The notes beneath the pieces are model-generated. The model had not been told where the DNA came from. It searched no databases and worked only from the letters and a program-made list of their open reading frames with translations. The translations under genes and the position numbers were made by a program. Shown in pieces: positions 10,025 through 19,841 of a DNA stretch of 64,000 bases (the stretch's first letter is position 1; each line of letters starts with the position of its first letter). The stretch covers positions 124,001-188,000 of the forward strand of contig NZ_JACJRU010000010.1 in assembly GCF_014697425.1 (NCBI RefSeq), in the 5' to 3' direction. Source of the DNA: Nostoc sp. FACHB-110. GTDB lineage: Bacteria > Cyanobacteriota > Cyanobacteriia > Cyanobacteriales > Nostocaceae.

Positions 10025-10933
10025 TTACTTTTGATCTTCCTCAATTCTCTGGGCTATTCTCAGTTTAGCAGAACGCGATCGCGGATTATTGGCAATTTCT
10101 GACTCTTGGGCGGTAATTGGCTTTTTTGTTAATACGCGCAAAAGCGGAGAATTGCGTAAACTATGCTTAACTAAGCGGTCTTCTAAACTATGAAAACTAA
10201 TAATGGCAATTCTTCCCCCAGGAAAAAGTGCGTTTGGTGCTTTTGCTAAAAAAGTTTCCAGAGAATTTAATTCATCGTTGACGACAATTCTTAAAGCTTG
10301 AAAGGCGCGGGTTGCCGGATGAATTCTACCATAACGGTATTTGGGCGGAACAGCAGAAGCGATCGCTTCTGCTAACTGAGTTGTTGTCGAAAACGGACGT
10401 CGTTCAACAATTCGCCTCGCAATACGCCGCGATAGCCTTTCTTCCCCATATTTAAAGAAAATATCTGCAATTTCCGCCTCATCCCATTCATTAATCACAT
10501 CAGCCGCAGTGAGTGAACCTTGCTTATTCATCCGCATATCTAAACTTGCAGTATGACGAAAGCTAAAACCCCGTTCTGGCGTATCTAGCTGATAAGAACT
10601 CACACCTAAATCAGCCAGAATACCGTTAAAAGTTGCTCTCTTAAACTCATAGGCCGCAAAGTTACTTTGAATAAACTGGACACGTTCTCCAAATTCTGAC
10701 AATTCTTTTTTTGCGGCGGCTAAAGCATCCTCATCTTGGTCAATTGCTGTTAACTGCACATCCGGCGCGGCTTGTAAAATCAAGCGACTATGACCACCAC
10801 CGCCTACGGTTGTATCTAGATAATGACCTCCCGAAGACACTGCTAAACCTGCAATTACTTCTTGAGGTAATACAGGTAAATGGGAAAATGTCGGTTCATC
10901 AATAGCTAGCAATGAAGAAGAATCGGGATTCAT
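10025..10933 (-). CDS. rsmH: 16S rRNA m4C1402 methyltransferase RsmH
   Basis: 302 residues, full family length. [13 protein letters not shown] near the N-terminus and the SAM-binding GGGGHS loop (as [11 protein letters not shown]), then [24 protein letters not shown] and the C-terminal ISFHSLEDR are diagnostic. It makes the N4-methylation of C1402 in the ribosomal P site. In many bacteria rsmH (mraW) heads the dcw cluster; here it is isolated from cell-division genes, as is usual in cyanobacteria. It lies 81 bases downstream of the M48 peptidase gene on the same strand. Confidence 0.95.
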   Translation of the reverse strand: MNPDSSSLLAIDEPTFSHLPVLPQEVIAGLAVSSGGHYLDTTVGGGGHSRLILQAAPDVQLTAIDQDEDALAAAKKELSEFGERVQFIQSNFAAYEFKRATFNGILADLGVSSYQLDTPERGFSFRHTASLDMRMNKQGSLTAADVINEWDEAEIADIFFKYGEERLSRRIARRIVERRPFSTTTQLAEAIASAVPPKYRYGRIHPATRAFQALRIVVNDELNSLETFLAKAPNALFPGGRIAIISFHSLEDRLVKHSLRNSPLLRVLTKKPITAQESEIANNPRSRSAKLRIAQRIEEDQK

Positions 10934-11014
10934 TATACTTGCAGAAACATCTATATAGCAATCATATTTGATTTGGTAAATTCTTGCTGATTCCGATATT
11001 CATCTTGGCGGATT

Positions 11015-12925
11015 TTATTTTTTAGTTTTATGTTGATAAATTGTTGTGCCTGGTATTTGTTTGAATTTTTTCTCAAAATTTAAGTTGCTATTCAAAACAA
11101 AGCAAAATACTGCACCAGGTAATTCAATTTCTTGTACTATCGAGTTGACAAGTTTCGAGTTCTCCACTTCCCGGTTATCTTCCCAAAAACTAAATTTTCG
11201 CATGACTGCTAGGACATACAGTGGTTTATCTGGGAAATACTGCACTACTTTCTGCACTAAGTAAGCCGTTGTGATATTGGGATAACGAGATAACTGTTGA
11301 CGCAGTTTATTTAGCTCTACATTTGACAGATGATGATGTTGAAATTCATCAGTTGTTCTTAAGCTAGAACGTTCTTGTTTACCTTTTAAAAGTAAATCAT
11401 AATGTTGCTCGGCCCGCTCTTGATATAATTTGGCTTGCTCATGTTTTTCTTGTTGTTTAAGAAAGGCAAAAATTATTTGATACCCTTCCAGCATTATCTC
11501 TGGATCTTGAGCGATCGCATTTTCAATATACTCGATACCGCTAGCATCTTTTTGTCTTAATAATATTTGTCCTAATAAATAGTTGGCTGAGGCATGGTGA
11601 GTGTCTAACTTGATGACTTCTCGTAATAAAGAAACTGCGGCTGCTTCACCTTCTAATTCAAAAGTTAATAAGGCTCTTGTCGCTGCATCTTCTAAACTTA
11701 GCGGGTGTTTTTGTGCTTGCTCATTCAATTTTTGTAATGTCGTTAACGATTGTTGCACTTCCGCATATTTTTGTCGCCAAGGTGTTGCTATTTTCTCACG
11801 CCAAGCTTGACTAAAATTATCTCTAAATTTTTCTAATGAATCACCTAAATATGCTTGAGCCGCACTAATTTTCATTGGGACAGATACAGATAATTCTTCA
11901 TCCACATCTGGATGATATTCTAAAGCTTTAAGTCTATCAGTTAGACAAGGGTGAGTATCGGCGTTACTCGTTTTTTCTGTTAGAGCTTCAGCTAAATATG
12001 TACTAGCTTCTTTTAAGGATATGCCTTGCGCTAAAGCTATTTGCATGACTGTATAACTGGTTTTTGGCGGTTCAATTTCTGTCTGGACTTGCCGATAAAT
12101 TTTCGACCAAAATATATCCTCAATAAATCTAGCTTTGACGGCGACATTCATCAAAGTTTTAGCCGAATTTTCCCTGCCTGCTATTTCTACAGCACATCTA
12201 TCAGCATCGTATTCATTTAACCGGGCTAACACAAAAGAATAGGCATCAAAAAAGGGAATATACCATTGCAAAAATCGATGAAAAATAAACCATGATGATT
12301 CATTACCACCATGTCCTAACCCATACTCAATGCGATACCAAGCTATGCGTTGGCGGTAAATCCACCCCTGAAAACGGCTATGATTTCCTGATAAATGTCC
12401 TAATTCATGGCCAAGCACAGCACGAAATTGTTCTGGTGGCAATGCTAACATCAAAGGTAAACCCACCTTGAGATAGTTTTGCTGCCAACCAAATAAACCT
12501 AAACGAGGTCTTTGGGAAACGCTAGCATTAAACTCTTCGGTGAGTAAAATGTGATGGAAACGTGGAGCATTTAGTTGAGTAGCAATTTCGTCAACTAACG
12601 CAAATAACTCAGGTGCATCTTGGCGACGTAGGACTAAACCTGTAGGCGCAGGAAAGGAAACCCACAGCGATCGCAGTAACATAAATGCTATTGCTAGTAA
12701 AAAAAATACTAACTTCAACCCGGCAACATTAAATAACTGAGCATTGACCATCAACAAGAGAATACCTGCCACTAATGCCACAGTCACAGCTAAAATTAGA
12801 AATATGTAGGCATAGCCCAATACCGCTAAAAGTCCAACGTGCAATCTATAAATAGAAGGTTGTTCCTGCGCAAGTATTTCTAATTTCTGAATTAGCCGCT
12901 CAAAACGCTCTTGATTAAAAGCCAT
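11015..12925 (-). CDS. M48 family membrane metallopeptidase with TPR-like C-terminus
   Basis: 636 residues. Residues ~25-95 form two or three transmembrane helices. Zinc-binding HEXXH is seen as GHELGH (AVLGHELGHLSGNH), and the third ligand as the Glu of LNEYDADR. From ~390 onward the sequence is helical with TPR-like spacing (ALLTFELEGEAAAVSLLREV; ASANYLLGQILLRQKD). The family includes HtpX and Ste24-like proteases that act at the membrane. The TPR tail suggests protein binding. Substrate unknown. Confidence 0.87.
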   Translation of the reverse strand: MAFNQERFERLIQKLEILAQEQPSIYRLHVGLLAVLGYAYIFLILAVTVALVAGILLLMVNAQLFNVAGLKLVFFLLAIAFMLLRSLWVSFPAPTGLVLRRQDAPELFALVDEIATQLNAPRFHHILLTEEFNASVSQRPRLGLFGWQQNYLKVGLPLMLALPPEQFRAVLGHELGHLSGNHSRFQGWIYRQRIAWYRIEYGLGHGGNESSWFIFHRFLQWYIPFFDAYSFVLARLNEYDADRCAVEIAGRENSAKTLMNVAVKARFIEDIFWSKIYRQVQTEIEPPKTSYTVMQIALAQGISLKEASTYLAEALTEKTSNADTHPCLTDRLKALEYHPDVDEELSVSVPMKISAAQAYLGDSLEKFRDNFSQAWREKIATPWRQKYAEVQQSLTTLQKLNEQAQKHPLSLEDAATRALLTFELEGEAAAVSLLREVIKLDTHHASANYLLGQILLRQKDASGIEYIENAIAQDPEIMLEGYQIIFAFLKQQEKHEQAKLYQERAEQHYDLLLKGKQERSSLRTTDEFQHHHLSNVELNKLRQQLSRYPNITTAYLVQKVVQYFPDKPLYVLAVMRKFSFWEDNREVENSKLVNSIVQEIELPGAVFCFVLNSNLNFEKKFKQIPGTTIYQHKTKK

Positions 12926-13054
12926 AGATATGTATTAGCTTGTTCAATTTGCAATATAGCTGACACAATATCTGCTTGACTTACGTGAAAACTCAGAACT
13001 CACACTATATCAAGTAAAATACGCATCATGAACCTGATTAGTTTTGACAGACAA

Positions 13055-13165
13055 AACCCACCTTCGTGGGTTCAAAACCATTGATTTTTCATGAGTCCGC
13101 GCAGGTGGTCACTGAGCTTGTCGAAGTGCGGACTTTGTTTGTGTAGTAGCGAATTATATTCGCCC
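13055..13165. repeat. Dispersed repeat block with hairpin
   Basis: AACCCAC (13055-13061) and GTGGGTT (13066-13072) pair around CTTC. Next comes an ATGAGTCCGCGCAGG...GCGGAC...TTTGTGTAGTAGCGAATTA module of a type I know as a common Nostocales repeat. The module is split by GTCACTGAGCTTGTCGAAGT, a second repeat whose core GAGCTTGTCGAA recurs (complement) at ~59385. So it looks like a repeat inserted in a repeat. It lies 3' of the cobW-like gene and 5' of the M48 gene. Confidence 0.5.
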
Positions 13166-13196
13166 AAAACTTTTAAAACATCCTCTTATCTCGTGC

Positions 13197-14237
13197 CTAC
13201 AAAGTCACTAGTTGCGATTCGATTTGTTGTAAGTTCAAATCACGACCGATAAAAACTAAGCGGGTTTGTCTAGCTTCTGCGGCTTGCCAAGGACGGTCAT
13301 AAAATTTTTCAAAGCGGTTGCCTACGCCTTGCATGACTAAGCGCATGGGTTTATTGGGAACAGCAACAAAGCCTTTAATCCGGTATATTTCTTGTTGGTT
13401 GACTAAGTTTTGCAACTGTTGTTGGAGTTTTTCTGGGTCAAAGGCGCGCTCGAAAATGACATGGGTTGATGTGATTTCGTCGTCATGGTCATGGTCTTCT
13501 TCGGTGTCGTGATGGCTGGGACGGCTATCTAAATCATCTTCAACGGCAGCTTGCAATCCTAATAATACTGCTGGGTCGAGTTGCCCGCGATCGCTCTCTA
13601 CCATTTTGACCACTCTGGGCAATTCTTGTTTGACTAATTCCTCAACTTGGGTTTTAGTAGCTGCATCTACTAAGTCAGTTTTACTCAACACCACTAAGTC
13701 TGCACAAGCGAGTTGGTCTTCAAATAATTCTTGTAAAGGTGTTTCATGTTCTAGGCTATCATCTGCTTGGCGTTGGGCGGCGATCGCCTCTAAATCACTG
13801 GCGAATGTCCCAGCTGCGACAGCTGCACAATCTACTACAGTAATTACGGCATCTACTGTGGCCGCGTTGCGAATTTCTTGCCAACGAAAAGCTTTAACTA
13901 AGGGTTTCGGCAAAGCTAAACCCGAAGTTTCAATCACAATACAGTCAATGCTGTCCCGGCGTTTAATTAACTCTTGCATCGTTGGATAAAATTCTTCCTG
14001 CACCGTGCAGCAAAGACAGCCGTTAGTTAACTCAAAAATATTACTATCGCCCGCTTCATCTTCGGGGCAAATTTGACAAGATTTCAATAATTCGCCATCA
14101 ATACCCAGTTCGCCAAATTCATTGACTAAAACTGCGATGCGCCGACCTTGGTTGTTTTGCAGCAGGTGGCGAATGAGGCTAGTTTTACCACTACCTAAGA
14201 AGCCTGTAATGACCGTTACGGGAATTTTTGTAGCCAT
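13197..14237 (-). CDS. CobW/COG0523 family GTPase (metal chaperone)
   Basis: 346 residues. Walker A GFLGSGKTS at ~10-18; the metal-binding CXCC as NGCLCCTV (~73-80); the guanine-specificity motif SKTD (~185); CobW C-terminal domain ~255-345 (FERAFDPEKLQQQL..). Between the domains is a His/Asp-rich linker (SHHDTEEDHDHDDE). COG0523 GTPases deliver metals (Zn, Co or others) to client enzymes using GTP, and His-rich loops occur in zinc- or nickel-handling members. The client here is unknown: neither cobalamin genes nor Zur targets are adjacent. No Zur-like box was identified in the 305-base upstream region, which instead carries heptamer repeats. Confidence 0.9.
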   Translation of the reverse strand: MATKIPVTVITGFLGSGKTSLIRHLLQNNQGRRIAVLVNEFGELGIDGELLKSCQICPEDEAGDSNIFELTNGCLCCTVQEEFYPTMQELIKRRDSIDCIVIETSGLALPKPLVKAFRWQEIRNAATVDAVITVVDCAAVAAGTFASDLEAIAAQRQADDSLEHETPLQELFEDQLACADLVVLSKTDLVDAATKTQVEELVKQELPRVVKMVESDRGQLDPAVLLGLQAAVEDDLDSRPSHHDTEEDHDHDDEITSTHVIFERAFDPEKLQQQLQNLVNQQEIYRIKGFVAVPNKPMRLVMQGVGNRFEKFYDRPWQAAEARQTRLVFIGRDLNLQQIESQLVTL

Positions 14238-14242
14238 TTTGA

Positions 14243-14450
14243 GAAGTATGAAGTGTGAAGTCTGAAGTATGAAGTATATAGCGTTTCTTGCTCTATTTGT
14301 CTTGTTGAGTTTAGAGGCTAGAGTATCACCATACGCTTTAATTACTGAATAAATGCGGAAAAACGAACCGCAGAGGCACAGAGAACGCAGAGGAATGGGA
14401 GTTTTTTTTGCTTAAGCCCTAACTATAATAAATTTCACACTTCATACTTC
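14243..14450. repeat. Inverted pair of GAAGTAT/GAAGTGT heptamer arrays
   Basis: The 17-mer GAAGTATGAAGTGTGAA (14243-14259, followed by two more units) has its exact complement at 14434-14450. Between the arms lies a copy of the AACCGCAGAGGCACAGAG-type dispersed repeat (~14366-14396). The same 17-bp inverted pair forms a tight hairpin at 52936-52990. The left array is 6 bases upstream of the cobW-like ATG, so it lies in that gene's 5' untranslated region. Confidence 0.7.
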
Positions 14451-14542
14451 AATAGGGGCAACTTCCTTGCGATCGCCTTACCTTGATAAGATGACCCCAG
14501 GGAAACTGCCCCAGAATTGACAAATATTTAGTTTACAAAAAT

Positions 14543-15259
14543 TTACTCAGCTGTCGCTAGTTCGGTGCTGCCGCGTGTCCGACGACGGGTGAGGCTGTTG
14601 TATAACATCATCCCGATAGCTTTGATTAAGTTACCTTCGAGTTCTTGGAACATCTTCATGTTCATCCCGAAGGCAGAGTTAGCTTCATCAACGATGCCAT
14701 CTGCGGTAGCTTCATCAATAGGCATTTCATCTAAAGCTTGACGATACTTAGCTTTAAATGCCTTCTCGTCTGAAATTTCATCAAATTCATAAAAGGCAGT
14801 ACCTTGCCCATCGCCCAAATTCATCGCTGTTACCGCAATGTTTTTGAGAATTTGTCCCCCTGATAAGTCACCCAAATAACGGGTGTAGGAATGAGCAATT
14901 AACAATTCTGGTTGAGTTGCCGAAACTTCGCGGATGCGTTGCACGTAAGCTTCACCAGCAGGCGATAATTTGATTTGCTCGCGCCAGTTAACACCGTAAT
15001 AGTAGCTTAAGTCTTGCTCTAGGCTATGCTTACGGTTGAGTTGGGAAAAATTAATTTTAGAAACAATTGGGTGCTGACGGTGCTTTTCCATCTCCTCTTC
15101 CATTGCCGAGTAGACGAAATAAAAGTTAGCCACCAGCTTCCGGTAGGAGCTTTTTTCGACAACTCCCTTTAAAAAGCACTTGACAAAACCTACGTTTTCT
15201 GCCATTGTGTGGGCTTTTTTTGTACCTACACGCAACTTGCTGGCTAAATTACTGCTCAT
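14543..15259 (-). CDS. ho1: Heme oxygenase (biliverdin-producing)
   Basis: 238 residues, the usual length of cyanobacterial HO1. The proximal heme ligand lies in GTKKAHTMAEN (His17). The distal helix is recognisable as YTRYLGDLSGGQIL. The enzyme opens heme with ferredoxin electrons to biliverdin IX-alpha, Fe2+ and CO. This is the first step to phycocyanobilin for phycobilisomes and phytochromes. No pcyA or radical-SAM coproporphyrinogen gene is adjacent, so this copy is not in a microaerobic ho2/hemN cluster. A short C-terminal tail (RRRTRGSTELATAE) follows the catalytic domain. Transcribed alone. Confidence 0.95.
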   Translation of the reverse strand: MSSNLASKLRVGTKKAHTMAENVGFVKCFLKGVVEKSSYRKLVANFYFVYSAMEEEMEKHRQHPIVSKINFSQLNRKHSLEQDLSYYYGVNWREQIKLSPAGEAYVQRIREVSATQPELLIAHSYTRYLGDLSGGQILKNIAVTAMNLGDGQGTAFYEFDEISDEKAFKAKYRQALDEMPIDEATADGIVDEANSAFGMNMKMFQELEGNLIKAIGMMLYNSLTRRRTRGSTELATAE

Positions 15260-15802
15260 ACTAAATTTCTCACCTTTAAAAGGGTATACCGGGGTTCTAA
15301 TTTACTAAGACTGACGCACAAAGGTTAGTTGTGAATTGGGTGTAAGGATATAAGGGTTAATGGGTTTTGAACATCTACACCCCTACACCCTTTTCTCAGC
15401 CCTTGATTTTTTTCATACATCAGGTCTATTTTACGAACGGCTAAAAAAGGTCATTAAAAAGTTACATTAGAACCATTTGATGAGAATTTATATTAAAATT
15501 TTTTAAGCAAAAAAAGCTTGTAGTTTTATTAAGCTGTGCCAGCCTGCAAAAAGAGCATCTGCCGTGACAAATTAGAAAAAATCTCAAGGGTATTAAGATA
15601 AAAAATGGTAATTTCTGTATAAAAATTTTACAAACTTCAGGAAATTTTTAAAGATTTTCACTTAACTAAGTCTGTTGGTAATAGATTTCTATAAAGAAAA
15701 ACGATTATATAGTACAGATAAACAAATGCAGATTTCCTGGAATTTAGGGAATAAAGAGTAAAGTGATATTTTCCAGCATTATGGTGTGGGGTGTTTAAGA
15801 TT
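15260..15802. other. 540-base divergent intergenic region with a repeat copy
   Basis: It separates the divergent heme oxygenase and glmM genes. Bases ~15306-15400 hold an ACTGACGCACAAAGG module and GGGTGTAAGG...CTACACCCCTACACCC, matching repeats at 5985, 28084, 59330 and 60620. The rest (15420-15790) is AT-rich with no gene seen, and probably carries the glmM promoter. Confidence 0.5.
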
Positions 15803-17272
15803 ATGGTTTCATCAATAACTCGTACTCAAGGCGATATTAAAGGCATTTCGGTAACAGCAGATCATGGCGAACAAAATTTGGCAGACAGTTTAGCATTTAG
15901 CTTGATATCACTACCTGCTACACCTTTGTTTGGGACTGATGGCATTCGGGGAAAAGTAGGAGAATTACTGAATGCGCCCTTAGCTTTACAAATTGGTTTT
16001 TGGGCAGGGGTAGTTTTACGTCATCATGCCCCACAAGTCGGGCCAGTCATTCTCGGACAAGATTCCAGAAATTCCAGCGATATGCTAGCGATGGCTTTAA
16101 GTGCGGGTTTAACAGCCGCAGGCATAGAAGTTTGGTATTTGGGTTTATGTCCAACGCCCTGCGTCGCCTACTTAACGAGTGTAACTGAAGCGATTGGTGG
16201 CGTGATGATTTCTGCTAGCCACAACCCCCCCGAAGACAACGGAATTAAAGTTTTTGGTGCTGATGGAGCAAAGTTGCCGCAAGCCTTACAAGCCGAAATT
16301 GAAGCCGGATTGCGCGGTAAATTAGTAAATGTCGGCGGTGTCGGTAATAACGGCAGACATTACGCCCGTCCGCAGTTAGTCAGTAATTACAGCCAAGCAT
16401 TGCAACAACCTTTGCACAGTGGCGCAAATCTGCAAGGGATGAAGATTATTTTAGATTTAGCGTGGGGCGCTGCTGTTGGGTTAGCACCCCAAGTATTTAT
16501 GGAAATGGGGGCAGAAGTTATCTGCTTACATAATGCCGCAGATGGCGATCGCATCAACGTCAATTGCGGTTCCACCCACCTAGAAATGCTGCAAACCGCC
16601 GTTAAAGAACATCAAGCTGATGTCGGCTTTGCCTTTGATGGTGATGCCGATCGCGTGTTAGCTGTAGATAATACAGGCAGACAAGTTAACGGCGACTATA
16701 TTCTTTACCTCTGGGGTCATCACCTGCAACAACAGCAACAACTACCAGACAATTTAATCGTTTCCACCGTCATGGCCAACTTAGGCTTTGAAAGAGCATG
16801 GAAACAACAAGGTGGTAAATTGATTCGTACTGCTGTGGGCGACCAATACGTTCAAGCCGAAATGTTAAAAACAGGGGGAATGCTAGGCGGCGAACAATCT
16901 GGGCATATTTTGTGTAGACACTACGGTATTACCGGAGATGGCTTGTTAACAGCCCTGCACATAGCCAGCTTAGTTAAGCAAGCAGGTGTGACACTCGGGG
17001 AATTAGTAGACCAAAGCTTCCAGACCTATCCACAATTATTAAAGAACGTCCGGGTAGTAGACCGCGATCGCCGTTTAGGCTGGAAAGACTGCCAACCCGT
17101 ACAACAAGCAATTTCTTTTGCCGAAGCCGCAATGGGTGACACAGGTAGAATCTTAGTCCGCGCCTCCGGTACAGAACCAGTCATTAGAGTCATGGTTGAA
17201 GCCGCCGATGCCCAACTTGCCCAACACTGGACAAATGAGTTAGTCGCAACCGTTCAACAGCATTTAGCGTAA
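15803..17272 (+). CDS. glmM: Phosphoglucosamine mutase GlmM
   Basis: 489 residues from ATG 15803 (MVSSIT); an in-frame GTG at 15791 is less likely. Family marks: [17 protein letters not shown]; catalytic phosphoserine loop [12 protein letters not shown]; metal-binding [14 protein letters not shown]; sugar-binding GGEQSGH; phosphate-binding RASGTEP near the C-terminus. It converts glucosamine-6-P to glucosamine-1-P for UDP-GlcNAc, upstream of GlmU (also in this window, at 51.6 kb). Relative to typical GlmM (~445 aa) it has ~35 extra N-terminal residues. A terminator hairpin follows at 17372. Confidence 0.94.
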   Translation: MVSSITRTQGDIKGISVTADHGEQNLADSLAFSLISLPATPLFGTDGIRGKVGELLNAPLALQIGFWAGVVLRHHAPQVGPVILGQDSRNSSDMLAMALSAGLTAAGIEVWYLGLCPTPCVAYLTSVTEAIGGVMISASHNPPEDNGIKVFGADGAKLPQALQAEIEAGLRGKLVNVGGVGNNGRHYARPQLVSNYSQALQQPLHSGANLQGMKIILDLAWGAAVGLAPQVFMEMGAEVICLHNAADGDRINVNCGSTHLEMLQTAVKEHQADVGFAFDGDADRVLAVDNTGRQVNGDYILYLWGHHLQQQQQLPDNLIVSTVMANLGFERAWKQQGGKLIRTAVGDQYVQAEMLKTGGMLGGEQSGHILCRHYGITGDGLLTALHIASLVKQAGVTLGELVDQSFQTYPQLLKNVRVVDRDRRLGWKDCQPVQQAISFAEAAMGDTGRILVRASGTEPVIRVMVEAADAQLAQHWTNELVATVQQHLA

Positions 17273-17371
17273 AAATACCCACATACTAAGTTGCAGTCAA
17301 AGATAGTAACCTAGGGTGGGAGTAGGGAGTGGGGAGTAAGAATACTATTTCTAAAAGCCACTTAGTATCAC

Positions 17372-17405
17372 AAACCCGACTTTTTGGAAAAAGTCGGGTT
17401 TCTTT
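17372..17405 (+). terminator. Rho-independent terminator-like hairpin after glmM
   Basis: AAACCCGACTTTTT pairs with AAAAAGTCGGGTTT (17372-17401) around GG, followed by CTTTAG. The stem is strong and the T-tract short. It lies 100 bases past the glmM stop. Being symmetric, it could work in both directions. Confidence 0.75.
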
Positions 17406-17489
17406 AGTTATAGCAGTCGAAGTATAGGTGAGAAAATTTAAAAAGCATGAATGCCAGACATAGTAAGACTTTTACCTCCTACCTCCTGC

Positions 17490-17641
17490 TATATAGATCA
17501 ATACAGTTCAGTTAAGGCAACAACTTAGACTGGTGTAGGTTGGGTGGAGGAACGGAACCCAACATTCACGCATACTTTGTTGGGTTACGCTATCGCTACA
17601 CCCAACCTACTATTCTCTTAACTGAACCGTATTGCTATATA
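17490..17641. mobile_element. MITE-like palindromic element
   Basis: About 152 bases. The left end TATATAGATCAATACAGTTC and right end GAACCGTATTGCTATATA are near-perfect inverted repeats that continue into GTTAAG / CTTAAC. Inside, GTGTAGGTTGGGT...GGAACCCAAC and GTTGGGTTACGC...ACACCCAACCTAC make further inverted pairs. The whole element could fold into one long hairpin. No coding capacity. It fits a non-autonomous transposon of the kind common in Nostocales. Target-site duplication is not obvious because the flanks are TA-rich. Confidence 0.7.
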
Positions 17642-17777
17642 GACAATGAATCCAAAATCTAAAATCTAAAATCCAAAATTACACAAGACGCTGCATAAAA
17701 AAATCAAGGTCAACCTATTGAGTAAGTGTAGGGAGTTCAACCCGTCGAACTCACGTTAAAACTTTAGGAGACTGACC

Positions 17778-18434
17778 ATGAAATTCCGCAATATCACCAG
17801 TTCTTTACTTACCGCCACTGCACTTTTAACCACCACACTTCCCGCCTTTGCCGGCCCCTTTGATGTTAAGCAGCCTACAGGTATCTTCAAACCTACTGAT
17901 GTTATCCCGGCGGCTGTAGGAAACGCTACTCCCAGCAATCCTACACCTAGCACATCTAGTAACCCTGTTGGCAATAGTGAAATTCAAGGTTTGGGCGACC
18001 ATCAATCTTGGGTTGATCCCAAAACTTTGGCAAACGACCCCCGCGCTTTGTGTAGTGATGTCGGCTTAGGTAACAACACCCGCACTAGTTCCACTAAAAT
18101 TGCTTTAGCAACCTCTACCAGCAGCCGTTCTAGTTCATCTAGCAGCCATAATGATGGCGGTGGCGGTGGTGTTAGCTTCCTTGGTATTGGTGTCAGTGGT
18201 AGTGGAGCCAGCCAAGGTAGCAAAAATAATAGTGAATCTCGTGATAGCCGCACCAACCGTTCCGAAGAAGCTAGCAGCAGTTCCTCAACTGTAGTCCAAG
18301 GTAAGAATTGTGATGCTTTCGTGAATGCTGCCGCAGCCAGAGATATGAACTACCAAGACAACCTTACTCGCCGCTATGAAATTAAAACTGGTCGTCGTGG
18401 ACAACAAGTTAACCAACTACTTGACAATAAATAA
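17778..18434 (+). CDS. Exported Ser-rich hypothetical protein
   Basis: 218 residues with a clear Sec signal peptide (LLTATALLTTTLPAFAG; cleavage after AFA, ~residue 26). The mature part has a P/T/S/N-rich segment, a long Ser tract with an HNDGGGGG stretch, and a C-terminal ~45 residues (NCDAFVNAAAARDMNYQDNL) that look folded. Two cysteines (one in ALCSDVG, one in NCDAF) might form a disulphide. The ribosome-binding site is good: AGGAG at 17766-17770. Family not recognised. It lies upstream of the tnpB insertion, and another small exported protein lies beyond it. Confidence 0.75.
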   Translation: MKFRNITSSLLTATALLTTTLPAFAGPFDVKQPTGIFKPTDVIPAAVGNATPSNPTPSTSSNPVGNSEIQGLGDHQSWVDPKTLANDPRALCSDVGLGNNTRTSSTKIALATSTSSRSSSSSSHNDGGGGGVSFLGIGVSGSGASQGSKNNSESRDSRTNRSEEASSSSSTVVQGKNCDAFVNAAAARDMNYQDNLTRRYEIKTGRRGQQVNQLLDNK

Positions 18435-18659
18435 TTCTAAAGTTACGGGCGGGTTTGCTGACCCACCCTACATATACAAAAGTTGATTTTTAATTGATAA
18501 ACGCCGGGGTTAATACCCTGGCACTTGCTTTTATGTTGGAGCATGACTAAATCACCAAAAACCTACTTAAATATATTTAAACTTAGTTATTGTAAGTAGG
18601 TTCAGGTGGATCAATTAATAGTAAAATATTCTTGAGAAAACAAACCCTATTGTCATATC

Positions 18660-19841
18660 ATGTACGCATTAAAAAGAGAGCTAAAACTAAATAAAAAAGA
18701 ACGCTCTTTAATGCGTGGCATTGCGGGATTCAAGAGATTTGTTTACAATTACGCTTTAGATTTAATCACAGCAAGTTGGAATTTCGATGATATCAAAACA
18801 GGGGATTCAAAACGCTTAGATGCTATCAAAAAAGTGTTTACTTCACACACAATGAACAAGCCAGAATATGCGTGGATAAAAAAATATCCATCAACAGTAT
18901 ATCAATCAGCTTTCATTGACTTGAAAAACGCTTTTAGTAGATGGCGCAAAGGTTTAGCCCAGTTTCCTGTAAAGAAGTCAAAGAAAAAAGGTGATTCTTT
19001 TACGGTGTACAAAACATCGGGAATCTACATTGAAAAAGGTAAACCAGCCCTACCTTTTACCAATAGAGTTGTGATTAATCAGAGCAAGAGAATTAATTTA
19101 CCAGGAATCAAGGAATTTCGTTTAAAGGAGAAGATTGATTTTATCTGTAGTTCACAAACATTCACTGTTTCTAGAACTGCTGACAAATGGTTTGTATCTT
19201 TCATCTTAGATGTCGAGAAAATCCCACCAATCATTCATCCAATAGAAAGAATTGGTGTGGACTTAGGCGTGAAAACTTTAGCCACTTGTTCTGATGGCAC
19301 AACTTATACCATGCCAGTTACTACAAAAAAGGCGAAAACCAAGCTAGGTAAATTGCAATGGCGCAATCGAAATAAGGTGCTGGGGAACAAGAAGTTGAAG
19401 ATTAAAGCATCTAATAATGCTCGTAAATTCTTGGCGAAAACAGCTAAGATTTATGCTCGAATTGCTAACATCAGACAAGATACAACGCAGAAAATGACGA
19501 CGGATTTAAGTCGCAAAGCGTATGTTATTCGCATTGAGGACTTAAATATTCAAGGCATGATTGCTAATCATAAGCTAGCCAATGCTATTAGCAATAACTG
19601 TTTATACGAAATTCGTCGTCAGCTAACGTATAAACAACCGTTTTACGGTACAAAAGTTGAATTGGTTGATAGATGGTTTCCAAGCTCTAAAATGTGCTGC
19701 AAATGCCATCACGTTCAACCAATGAGTTTGTCTGACAGAATTTTCAACTGTCAAAGCTGTGGACATATTCAAGACCGGGATGAGAACGCATCTATTAATC
19801 TTGAAAATGCCCCTAACGATAAAGTGAGTCCAGTGCTGTAG
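18660..19841 (+). CDS. tnpB: TnpB, RNA-guided nuclease of the IS200/IS605 group
   Basis: 393 residues. Split RuvC nuclease residues are present: Asp201 in IGVDLGVKT, Glu293 in IRIEDLNIQGM, and Asp372/Asp374 in DRDENAS. The zinc finger is CCKCHHV...CQSCG. The N-terminal OrfB_IS605 domain (MYALKRELKLN...FVYNYALD) is intact, so the nuclease looks functional rather than decayed. TnpB proteins use an RNA from the element's right end to cut DNA beside a short TAM, helping the element persist. It is encoded without tnpA, so movement would need a transposase in trans. The gene runs directly into the structured region at 19841. Confidence 0.93.
   Translation: MYALKRELKLNKKERSLMRGIAGFKRFVYNYALDLITASWNFDDIKTGDSKRLDAIKKVFTSHTMNKPEYAWIKKYPSTVYQSAFIDLKNAFSRWRKGLAQFPVKKSKKKGDSFTVYKTSGIYIEKGKPALPFTNRVVINQSKRINLPGIKEFRLKEKIDFICSSQTFTVSRTADKWFVSFILDVEKIPPIIHPIERIGVDLGVKTLATCSDGTTYTMPVTTKKAKTKLGKLQWRNRNKVLGNKKLKIKASNNARKFLAKTAKIYARIANIRQDTTQKMTTDLSRKAYVIRIEDLNIQGMIANHKLANAISNNCLYEIRRQLTYKQPFYGTKVELVDRWFPSSKMCCKCHHVQPMSLSDRIFNCQSCGHIQDRDENASINLENAPNDKVSPVL

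Noticed and set aside
13197..14237. CobW as part of cobalamin synthesis
   Set aside because: No cobalamin genes or riboswitch nearby; the COG0523 family is broad, so only a metal-chaperone role is proposed.
17372..17405. Riboswitch-like structure after glmM (glmS-type)
   Set aside because: It is 3' of glmM and a simple hairpin with a T-rich tail, thus a terminator.
18435..18659. A tnpA (Y1 transposase) gene upstream of tnpB
   Set aside because: Only 225 bases with hairpins and no coding frame; the element is tnpB-only.
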